Assembly: GCA_017471025.1 (NCBI GenBank) | Contig: JAFUWX010000057.1 | Location: forward strand, 1-40,297 | Source of the DNA: Bacteroidales bacterium | Lineage (GTDB): Bacteria > Bacteroidota > Bacteroidia > Bacteroidales > UBA932 | Direction of reading: 5' to 3' | Length of the DNA stretch: 40,297 bases | Part shown: in pieces, positions 19,801-26,292 of the stretch | Layout: the number at the start of each line of letters is the position of its first letter | Numbering within the stretch: the stretch's first letter is position 1 | Notes under the pieces: generated by a model | Seen by the model: the letters and a program-made list of their open reading frames with translations, nothing else | The model's database searches: none | What the model was told of the DNA's origin: nothing | Translations under genes and position numbers: made by a program

Positions 19801-20147
19801 GAAAGGGCTACGCGCAGCCCGTCTGTCCGGTCAGGCGTAATTTCCAGGGTTTTGTAGCTGAGGCAGGAGACTTCCAGGATGACGGTCCTGCCGGCGGGAA
19901 CGCTCAGGGAGAAGACGCCGTTTCCGTCGGCGGAAGTGCCATAGCGATGGCTGCCTTTCAGAAGGATGGCCGCGCCGGGCAGCGGTTCGCCGGTGTCGGC
20001 ATCCACCACTACGCCCTTGTAGGTCACCGTCTTTCCTTGCGGCGCCTCGGCCACGGGGGCTGCTCCCGCAGCCACGGCGGGAAGGGCAGCGCCGCCCAGG
20101 CAGAGCGCGGCGACGAGGATCAGGGTTTGAATTCGGTCCATTGACAC
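16878..20147 (-). CDS. susC: SusC-like TonB-dependent transporter, full length (first pair)
   Basis: 1089 residues, first gene of the operon. Signal peptide to about residue 27. Carboxypeptidase-regulatory-like beta-sandwich about 42-115 (GVVVDADTGEPLPGAAILLK). TonB-box-like FLEEVQVVAYG at 121-131. Plug about 135-250 with VLKDAASTAVFGVRGANG (224-241). Long barrel ending in NLTF. It should import oligosaccharides across the outer membrane with the SusD encoded 6 bp downstream. The start could be the ATG at 20147 or the one at 20141 (third codon). Given the promoter -7 box at 20164-20171, either gives a leader of only about 10-17 nt. Confidence 0.95.
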   Translation of the reverse strand: MSMDRIQTLILVAALCLGGAALPAVAAGAAPVAEAPQGKTVTYKGVVVDADTGEPLPGAAILLKGSHRYGTSADGNGVFSLSVPAGRTVILEVSCLSYKTLEITPDRTDGLRVALSPDNTFLEEVQVVAYGQQRKMSVTGAIASISSDDILKSPSGSVANALAGAITGVSSVQVSGQPGAEDPEIFVRGTGSLSNEASKPLILVDGVERSFFQMDPNEIANITVLKDAASTAVFGVRGANGVILVTTRRGEEGKSRITLSSQFGLTQPLRHLKSVSSLEYAQIYNEAQRSDNPDIPESSLKFSPFVLEMFETNGDPIMFPNMDWDAYIFKDLAWQTQHNVTMSGGSSRFRYFVSLGYLYQDGIMKKFDLTYNPNYTYNRYNYRANVDIDLTGTTNLKINLGGRVGTTHEPNTYNIWENLMWCTPFSSAGIVDGHYILSSGGNGKYIPMEGGLDGLALFYNWGYSETTENVLNMDVQLDQKLDFITQGLSASVKGSYNSTYWQTVSRNVTYAPSMYYTPMYLGYFTQPGMDVASPMFDNTIVYRTSGVDGLIEPMSYGDWTGHGRNWYLEGSVNYARTFGDHEVTGLLLYNQSKTYYPPQFTEIPTAYVGYVGRVTYNWKHRYMADLNAGYNGSENFAPGKTRYGFFPAVSAGWCISEEPWMKATRGWLDFLKIRASYGLVGNDKYSGARFLYLNGSWNPSNAVFNWGYYDAGGNMYKGSWQFGDQYSPVMLPEASENTVGNSVVTWEKVRKQNYGIDLVLFKQRLTLNADFFFERRYDILSTRNTQPNITDISLPLINLGQVDNHGYELTLAWQSKVRDFEYYIKGNLSYSKNKIVFMDEVMPNYPWMAQTGHSTGTKYGYIFDRYLRDDDFAPDGTILAEDRDGKTIPTMSLGSPRPGDALFKDLSGDGKIDGDDCMWFGYSDRPEYVGGLLAGLSWKGIGLSMQWTGAWHASRMIDGEMRTPFGSQNSRTLLTYLADGRWTEENQQSRFPRITFMNKTHYLTTSDLWLIDASYLRLKTAELSYTLSGNRILSKIGISTAKFYVNGYNLLTLFSPLADLDIDPEGNTSGWDNRYPNNRIYNIGINLTF

Positions 20148-20163
20148 AGATGCTGGTTAGATG

Positions 20164-20195
20164 CAAAGATACGCTTTGCAGGGGAAGTTATCAAA
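20164..20195 (-). promoter_or_regulatory. Bacteroides-type promoter for the susC1-to-six-hairpin operon
   Basis: Read on the minus strand, a -33 box TTTG (20195-20192) is followed after exactly 20 bp by TATCTTTG (20171-20164), a perfect match to the -7 consensus TAnnTTTG. The predicted start of transcription is about 20155-20160, giving a very short leader. The -33 box touches the last base of the terminator stem of the upstream lipoprotein gene. Confidence 0.65.
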
Positions 20196-20236
20196 TCAGC
20201 ATTTACCGGACCAGGTCGGAGCCGGTAAATGCTGAT
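20195..20236 (-). terminator. Terminator hairpin after the phosphodiester-glycosidase-like gene
   Basis: A perfect 15-bp inverted repeat: ATCAGCATTTACCGG at 20195-20209 and its reverse complement at 20222-20236, with a 12-nt loop. It lies 21 bp past the stop codon of the upstream minus-strand gene (20258). On the minus strand the stem is preceded by an A-rich stretch and followed only by TTG, so the T-run is weak. It may work with help from Rho, or mainly insulate the next promoter. Confidence 0.7.
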
Positions 20237-20257
20237 GTTTTAAGGGTTTACGCCGGA

Positions 20258-22078
20258 TTAGCGCTTGTTGAAAGAAATGGCGTATGCACAGTTGACGTCG
20301 GCGCCTTCATTGGCGTAGGCTTCCGCCACCAAATACGGGTGGTCCTCCGTCTGGAAGATGCTCTTGCCATTGATGCGGATGGTGCTGGCGTTTCCGTTGC
20401 CTTCACCGTTCTGGCCGCTGATAACCACGGCTTCCTTCCATCCCAGTTTCATACCGATCCAGGCCAGCTGGTTGGGGGTGATGCCCTTGAACCAGCCACC
20501 GTCGGAGAACAGACCCGGGCAATTGTTGCTCTCGGCACCGTCCCAGAGGTCCCTGCCGCCCGGATTGACCAGGAAGGCAATCTTGTTGTCATAGGTGACA
20601 CCCATCACGACATGGCAGGGATACAAGGACTGCCAGCCCTGTCCGAAAGCGGCGCTCCAGCGGGAAGCATCGTTGTTCCAGATGTCCTTCCAAGACATGG
20701 CCACACCGTCGCGGACCATCCAAGGCAGGGCCCAGGCAGCGCTGACGACATCCCAGTCGATAGCGGAGGCCGCTACGGTCGCCTGGTCGGCATCGTGGTT
20801 GGTCTGGAAAGGAAGCTGCTTGACGGAAGTGGCGCCAGCTTCGGCGACGGCCGTCGCAAAGGCGGGTTTGCCTTCTGCCGTGAAGCCGATGGCGGAGCGG
20901 TACGGGGTGTCGGCGGCGCCGTCACCGTTGAGCGGAACGCGGACCTTGCCGTCAGCGTAGAGCAGATAGTTCCAGTTGGTCGTGTTGTCGCTGTATCCAG
21001 GAACGACCACTTCGCCTTCCACATCACCGAGGGTGAGGGAATAATCGTCGTCGGTGACAATCTTACCGGCCATCACGCCGCGGTCCAGGGTGACCAGGAC
21101 GACGGGTCCGATGCAGTCCATGTTGGGCCAGTCTTCGAGGGTAGGCCAGTCGCCCACGAACTGATACTCATCCACCCAGTCATAGTGGTATCCGCCCCAG
21201 TCAACGCCATCTTCATAGGCCCAGGTGTAATCCCACTCGTAGGGATTGGCATGCGCCCATTCGGTCGTCTTGGCATAGGCGGGGATGCTGCTGATCCGGT
21301 CGGTGCGCCATACCTCGATATACGGAGCTTCCTCCGGGTTCTCCACATACTTGTAGGTCTCGTTCTGGAAGCCGAAGTCGGCCGGCGTAGCCTGGATGTA
21401 GCTGGTTACGTCCAGTTTCACCGAGTAGGGACGCTCGCCGCCCAGGTCGATGATGAGCGGCTGGCTGATGCCGTCCGTGAAGTCGTAGGTGAGGTCCGTG
21501 GTGACCGTGGCGCCTTCCTGGAGCGCACCCTCGTCGAATACGATGGTGGTGGCCTCATAGTTGATCTTCTCCTTGTCGTAGAGGACGGTGAAGGTCTTGG
21601 TGGCGTTGTCGATGGTCAGGTGGTCTCCGGCCTCGAAGCCTTCGAGGTGGATCTTCGTCTCATCCACAATCGGGAATGCGTCGGAGGAGAAGCGCAGCCA
21701 GTATTTGACCGTCTTGTTCTCCGGGGTCTTGAAGTTGAGCACCGGCTCGGCCTGCAGATCGACATGTTCGAGGCTGGTCGGATAAGTCAGGGTGTAGCCC
21801 TCGTTGACGGTGATGGCCAGGGTGGCGTCGTTGAAGGCTTCGGCTTTGTTGAAGTGGAAGCTGATGTATTTTTCGTCCACGATGGTACCGTCCACCGTCT
21901 CTCCGTCGCAGGTCACGCTCACTTTGCTGAACGGAACGTCTGCATAGACGGGACCGGCGGGATCTTCCGATGCCGGTGTATCAGGGGTCTTCTGCTCCTG
22001 CGGGGTTTTGTTGCAAGCAGCCATCAAGGTGAGGGCGCTGATGCAGAGGGATGCTAAGATGTAAAAGTTTCTTTTCAT
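20258..22078 (-). CDS. Lipoprotein with Ig-like front and phosphodiester-glycosidase-like (NAGPA/DUF2233-type) region
   Basis: The start was set at the ATG at 22078 (606 aa), which opens a lipoprotein signal (MKRNFYILAS..., Cys22). The longer frame to 22222 adds 48 residues unlike a signal. Residues about 40-120 and 120-210 look like two small beta-sandwich domains, common in surface lipoproteins of SusE/SusF-like position. The C-terminal half (about 330-606) has the look of a phosphodiester glycosidase domain: PYRSAIGFTAEGKPAF, then GITPNQLAWIGMKLGWKEAV near the end. The glycine-rich NLDGGGS-type motif expected there is replaced by ISGQNGEGNGNAS, so catalysis is doubtful and a binding role is possible. 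It is a single gene upstream of the susC1 promoter in the same direction, with its own terminator. The lipoprotein call is firm, the domain call moderate. Confidence 0.6.
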   Translation of the reverse strand: MKRNFYILASLCISALTLMAACNKTPQEQKTPDTPASEDPAGPVYADVPFSKVSVTCDGETVDGTIVDEKYISFHFNKAEAFNDATLAITVNEGYTLTYPTSLEHVDLQAEPVLNFKTPENKTVKYWLRFSSDAFPIVDETKIHLEGFEAGDHLTIDNATKTFTVLYDKEKINYEATTIVFDEGALQEGATVTTDLTYDFTDGISQPLIIDLGGERPYSVKLDVTSYIQATPADFGFQNETYKYVENPEEAPYIEVWRTDRISSIPAYAKTTEWAHANPYEWDYTWAYEDGVDWGGYHYDWVDEYQFVGDWPTLEDWPNMDCIGPVVLVTLDRGVMAGKIVTDDDYSLTLGDVEGEVVVPGYSDNTTNWNYLLYADGKVRVPLNGDGAADTPYRSAIGFTAEGKPAFATAVAEAGATSVKQLPFQTNHDADQATVAASAIDWDVVSAAWALPWMVRDGVAMSWKDIWNNDASRWSAAFGQGWQSLYPCHVVMGVTYDNKIAFLVNPGGRDLWDGAESNNCPGLFSDGGWFKGITPNQLAWIGMKLGWKEAVVISGQNGEGNGNASTIRINGKSIFQTEDHPYLVAEAYANEGADVNCAYAISFNKR

Positions 22079-22262
22079 AGCAATAGTGTTAAAAATTTGG
22101 CGCAAGTTACGGAATTGTCCCGTCCCGCAGGTGGAATATTTACCGCAAATTTTCCCCTTGCCGGCCCTGGGTATTTCCCGGGTACCCTTCCGAAATCCCG
22201 GATATAATGCGCTGAGTGTCATTTTCCGTTAAATCTTCCACCCGCGTACCTATAATTATGCG

Positions 22263-22270
22263 TATATTTG
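22263..22270 (+). promoter_or_regulatory. Candidate -7 box for the five-gene glycosidase operon
   Basis: TATATTTG matches the Bacteroides -7 consensus TAnnTTTG and lies only 4 bp before the ATG at 22275. No TTTG is present about 20 bp further upstream. If used, the mRNA would be almost leaderless. No clear promoter for the divergent gene at 22078 is visible in the 196-bp intergenic region 22079-22274, and no other structure stands out there. Confidence 0.35.
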
Positions 22271-22274
22271 GCTG

Positions 22275-24476
22275 ATGAAAAAAATGATCCATACTTTTTT
22301 GCCGCTGATCCTGGTCGTTTTGTGCTGCAGCTCGCCCCGTGAAGGGGCCCGTGTCCAGCCTTCCGGCGACCCGGCGGCCAGCGACGTTCCGGCTACGCTC
22401 TTTGTGTTCCGCGACGGTGGTTGCACCCGGCTGGTCCGTGATGTGCGGACCTCCGCCTTGCCGGTGCTTTCCCTGACCTCCGCCGACCGGGTGGCCCTTG
22501 TCGCCTATACCGATCCCGACAATGTCTTTTTCTCGGAAGTGAAGCCGGGCAAGGACGAAACGGCCTATTACCTGGGGACGAATGTCCCGAAAATGGGTTG
22601 TCCCCGGATGTGGGCGGGCACCGTCCTGACCGGGAACGACACCCTGGAGGTGAGTCCCGAACTGCGGCGCGTCACGGCGTCGGTCACCCTGACCGTGAAA
22701 CAGGCGCCGGCCCTGTGCGGCGGCGCCCGGGTGGAACTGCCTCAGTGCCAGGATTCTTACTATCCCGCCACGGGAGCCTATGCGGTCAACGACCCGGCCC
22801 GGCGCGAAGTCCTCTCCGTGGAGGAGAGCGGCAGCCTGGAGATGTTTCCGGCCGTCGAGGCCTGGAAACCTGTCGTCAACCTGCTGCTGGGCGAGGAGAC
22901 CGTGCCGGTCAGCCTCCCGGTGGAATGGACCCTCTCCGCGGGGCAGGATGTCCTGATTGAGGCGGATTTCTCCGCGTATGACAAGACGGCCCACTGCCGG
23001 CTGACCTTCTCCTGCGGGGACGATGTGACGTCTGTCACTGTGCCGGTCGTGCTGGACGCCGCCCAGTGGAACGGCTCTTCGCTGTACAATGTACTGGTGC
23101 GCCGGGGCGGCGGCTGGCAAGCGATGCCCGTGCGGGACTGCCTGTGCTCGGACGCCGCCAAGCACCGCCAGATCTGGAATGACTGGGACAATGCCAAGGC
23201 CCTGCGCGATACGATGAGCTACTGCATCTTCGAAGACGCTTTCACCGGCCCGGTGGAGGTGCTGGTGCAGCGCCGGGGCGCTTCCGCTGCGAAGGCCCAG
23301 GTCCGTCCGACCCCCTGGGGCATCACGCCCGAGCAGGTCGGCGAGGATATGCTGCGTTTCGTCCTGCCCTCCTACGACCACCGCAAGGTGAGCGTCGAAT
23401 TCGACGGCGACCGTCAGCACAACCTCTTCCTGCTGCCGCACCGCCCCGAACAGGCCCCTTCCGGGGACAAAGTGAAATATTACGGCCCCGGCGAGCACAA
23501 TCCCGGCATCGTGGACCTCTATGACGGCGAGACGCTGTATCTGGATTACGGCGCCGTCCTCTATGCGGAAGTGCGGGTCCATGGGGACGACTGCACCATT
23601 GCCGGCCACGGTGTCCTCTCCGGCGACAAGCTGCGCCATTGGGGCGAGCAATACAGCAACGGCGCGATCATCCTGAGCTGCAACCCCCGCCATGAACGGG
23701 TGCTTAAGAACCTGACGGTCAAGGATATCACCATCATCAACGGCCCCAGCTGGAACCTTTCCGTCTTCAATTTCGACGGCGTGAAGATCGACGGGGTCAA
23801 CATCATCGGCTGGGAGCTCAACGGGGACGGCATCGACATCGTCTGCTGCCGCAACGTCGAGATCCAGCACTGTTTCCTGCGCAATTACGACGACTGCATC
23901 ACCGTCAAGGTGCGCTTCACGGCCAATCCGGTGTCTGACTGCTGCGACGTGTATATCCATGACAACCTGATCTGGAATGATTATGCCCGCGGCATCGTCA
24001 TCGGGCCCGAGGCCGGCAACGTGGACCATGGGACCGGCTACCTGCACGACATCCGGGTGGAAGACTGCATCATCCTCCAGCACAAGGCCGGCGTGGCCAT
24101 GGACGACCTGCGGGCCGGATTCGCCATCGGCCAGTACGCCTCGCCGGATTACAGCTGGGCCGGCGGCACCGCCATGCCGATCCGGGGGGTCCATGCCAAG
24201 AACCTCATTTTCGACAGCATCGACAAGACCGGACGCAACGTCGCCATCCGCCAGTACCGGGAGATGAACGGCACCTGCACGATGTCCGACATCACCCTGG
24301 AAAACTTCACGATATACGACGCCAATGCGGTGCAGACCCCGGCCTGCCATGTCATGACCAACCAGCACTCCGTCAGCGGCCTGCATATCAAGAACATGGT
24401 CTTTGACGGCCGGAAGATTACCGCCGCCGGCCCGTCCTTCGTGGTCTCGGGCAACGTCGAAGTGGATTTTGAATAA
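22275..24476 (+). CDS. Lipoprotein: fimbrillin-anchor-like front fused to a GH28/GH49-like beta-helix
   Basis: 733 residues, signal MKKMIHTFLPLILVVLCC with the lipid Cys at 17 or 18. Residues about 35-255 resemble the tandem beta-sandwiches of Mfa2/FimB-type fimbrial anchor proteins (for example LRRVTASVTLTVKQ at 130-143). Residues about 260-390 look like the beta-sandwich that precedes the catalytic helix in GH49-type enzymes (VSVEFDGDRQHNLFLLP, 372-388). From about 400 to the end is a right-handed parallel beta-helix with NGDGIDI (516-522) and NYDDCITVK (537-545), matching the NxD and DD catalytic motifs of GH28/GH49 enzymes. These hydrolyse polygalacturonan-type, rhamnogalacturonan or dextran/pullulan-type polymers. 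Substrate here unknown. First gene of a five-gene operon, 18 bp before the GH20 gene. Confidence 0.72.
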   Translation: MKKMIHTFLPLILVVLCCSSPREGARVQPSGDPAASDVPATLFVFRDGGCTRLVRDVRTSALPVLSLTSADRVALVAYTDPDNVFFSEVKPGKDETAYYLGTNVPKMGCPRMWAGTVLTGNDTLEVSPELRRVTASVTLTVKQAPALCGGARVELPQCQDSYYPATGAYAVNDPARREVLSVEESGSLEMFPAVEAWKPVVNLLLGEETVPVSLPVEWTLSAGQDVLIEADFSAYDKTAHCRLTFSCGDDVTSVTVPVVLDAAQWNGSSLYNVLVRRGGGWQAMPVRDCLCSDAAKHRQIWNDWDNAKALRDTMSYCIFEDAFTGPVEVLVQRRGASAAKAQVRPTPWGITPEQVGEDMLRFVLPSYDHRKVSVEFDGDRQHNLFLLPHRPEQAPSGDKVKYYGPGEHNPGIVDLYDGETLYLDYGAVLYAEVRVHGDDCTIAGHGVLSGDKLRHWGEQYSNGAIILSCNPRHERVLKNLTVKDITIINGPSWNLSVFNFDGVKIDGVNIIGWELNGDGIDIVCCRNVEIQHCFLRNYDDCITVKVRFTANPVSDCCDVYIHDNLIWNDYARGIVIGPEAGNVDHGTGYLHDIRVEDCIILQHKAGVAMDDLRAGFAIGQYASPDYSWAGGTAMPIRGVHAKNLIFDSIDKTGRNVAIRQYREMNGTCTMSDITLENFTIYDANAVQTPACHVMTNQHSVSGLHIKNMVFDGRKITAAGPSFVVSGNVEVDFE

Positions 24477-24494
24477 ACCTGTACTACCTGTACG

Positions 24495-26291
24495 ATGAAA
24501 CCAAACCTGATACTCGCTTTGTTATTGCTTACCGCCTGTACGGCCCGGCAGCCGGGTCGTGTGGACGTGATTCCCGCTCCGGCGCAGATGACGGTCCGCG
24601 CCGGGCACAGCCCCGTGCCGGCGGACCTGCAGGGGGCGGCCCGGGTGACGCTGGATGCCGCGCTGGCCGAAAGGCTGGGGCCCGAAGGCTATATCCTGGA
24701 GACCGGCCGGACGGGGGTGAAGATAGCGGCAGCCGATTCCGCCGGGGTGTTCTATGCCCGTCAGACGCTCGCGCAACTTCCTGATGCGCAGGGACTTCCC
24801 CATGTTCGCATCGAAGACCGGCCGCGCTTTGCCTACCGGGGCTTCCATGTGGATGTCTCCCGGCATTTCCACGACAAGGCGGAAATCGAGAAACTGCTCG
24901 ACGTGGCGGCCTTCTACAAGTTCAACTATTTTCATTTCCACCTGACCGACAACGGCGGCTGGCGGCTCCAGTCCGAGCACTATCCCCTGCTCACCGAACG
25001 CGGGGCATACCGGGTGATGAAAGACTGGGACGGCTGGTGGAAAATGGACAAGCGGCTCTTCTGCACGGCCGATACGCCCCGGGCTTACGGCGGCTACTAC
25101 ACCCGCGAGGACATCCGGGAAATCGTCGCCTATGCCGCGGCACGCCACATCCAGGTGATCCCGGAAATCGAGTTTCCGGCCCATTCCGACGCGGTGTTCG
25201 TGGGCTATCCCGAACTGAGCTGCGAGAAACGGCCCTACGGCAGCGGCGAATTCTGTCCGGCCGAAGAACGGGTCTATACCTTCATGGAAACGGTGCTGAC
25301 CGAAGTGATGGAACTTTTCCCCTGCAAGGTAATCCACATCGGGGCCGACGAGGCCCGCAAACGGGCCTGGAAGACCTGTCCGGCCTGTCAACGGCTGATG
25401 CGGGAGCAGGGGATGGACTCTTACGACGACCTCCAGTGCTATATGGTCAGCCGGATCCAGGCCTTCCTGCGGGAACATGGCCGGACGATGGCCGGCTGGG
25501 ACGAACTGCTCAAGAACGATGACCTGGACAGCGGCACGATGGTGTATTCCTATCGCGGTGAGAAGGGCGGCATCCGGGCGGCCAACCGCGGCCTGAAGGC
25601 CGTGATGACCCCGGGCGAAATCCTCTATTGCGACTGGTACCAGGCCGACCCGCATTTCGAGCCGAAGGCCATGTACGGCTATTCTCCCATCAAGAAAATG
25701 TACCGTTTCATCCCGGTTCCGGATACCCCGCAGGAAGCGGCCGCGAACGAAAGCCTGGTGGAGGCGCGCTATGTGGCGCCGAATTCGGTGGAGTATATCC
25801 AGCCCGCCTGCACGGCGAATGTCGTGGGCGTCCAGGGCTGCGCCTGGGGCGAGTATATCCCGACGGACGAGCACCTGGAATATATGATGTTCCCGCGTCT
25901 GCTGGCCGTGGCCGAACTGGCCTGGAGCCCGGACGAGCGCCGCTCCTGGGCGGATTTCCGGACCCGCCTGCCGGCGCATCTGGACCTGCTGCAGTCCCGC
26001 TGGGGCCTGCATGTGGGCGACCTGCATGATGCCCCCGAAGTGCTCTGCATCGACGGCCGCGTGCAGATGGAGGCCGAGCATCCGCTGGCCCAGGTCCGCT
26101 ATACCCTGGACGGCAGCGACCCCACCGCGGAGTCGCCGCTCTATACGGAACCTTTCGTCATCGACGCGCCGGTGACGGTCCGCGCCCGCGCCTTCCGTGA
26201 CGGTGCGCCTTGCAGTTACCTGCGCGAAGTGTCCCTGTCCCCCGACGAGGACTGCCTGAATTATTATCCATTGACTTATTATCCTTCCTGA
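24495..26291 (+). CDS. GH20 beta-N-acetylhexosaminidase lipoprotein
   Basis: 598 residues, lipoprotein signal with Cys15 (LLLLTAC). Residues about 22-108 form the GH20b-type beta-alpha N-terminal domain. The TIM barrel starts at RFAYRGFHVDVSRHF (111-125), with HFHLTDNGGWR (147-157) and the catalytic pair in HIGADE, Asp285-Glu286, which orients the substrate acetamido group and acts as acid in substrate-assisted hydrolysis. Residues about 520-590 look like a chitobiase C-terminal (FN3-like) domain with TLDGSDPTAESPLY. It removes terminal beta-linked GlcNAc or GalNAc in the periplasm or at the membrane. One base separates its stop from the next gene, so co-transcription is nearly certain. Confidence 0.95.
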   Translation: MKPNLILALLLLTACTARQPGRVDVIPAPAQMTVRAGHSPVPADLQGAARVTLDAALAERLGPEGYILETGRTGVKIAAADSAGVFYARQTLAQLPDAQGLPHVRIEDRPRFAYRGFHVDVSRHFHDKAEIEKLLDVAAFYKFNYFHFHLTDNGGWRLQSEHYPLLTERGAYRVMKDWDGWWKMDKRLFCTADTPRAYGGYYTREDIREIVAYAAARHIQVIPEIEFPAHSDAVFVGYPELSCEKRPYGSGEFCPAEERVYTFMETVLTEVMELFPCKVIHIGADEARKRAWKTCPACQRLMREQGMDSYDDLQCYMVSRIQAFLREHGRTMAGWDELLKNDDLDSGTMVYSYRGEKGGIRAANRGLKAVMTPGEILYCDWYQADPHFEPKAMYGYSPIKKMYRFIPVPDTPQEAAANESLVEARYVAPNSVEYIQPACTANVVGVQGCAWGEYIPTDEHLEYMMFPRLLAVAELAWSPDERRSWADFRTRLPAHLDLLQSRWGLHVGDLHDAPEVLCIDGRVQMEAEHPLAQVRYTLDGSDPTAESPLYTEPFVIDAPVTVRARAFRDGAPCSYLREVSLSPDEDCLNYYPLTYYPS

Positions 26292-26292
26292 T

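Noticed and set aside
13902-20144. Very long plus-strand open frames (986 and 999 aa) opposite the SusC/SusD genes
   Set aside because: They lie wholly antisense to genes with clear family signatures. They have no signal peptide or domain pattern, and they arise because GC-rich DNA contains few stop codons.
22140-24386. 748-aa minus-strand open frame over the beta-helix gene
   Set aside because: It is antisense to a lipoprotein gene with recognisable catalytic motifs. Its translation is low-complexity, rich in Gly, Val, His and Asp, as expected for a shadow frame.
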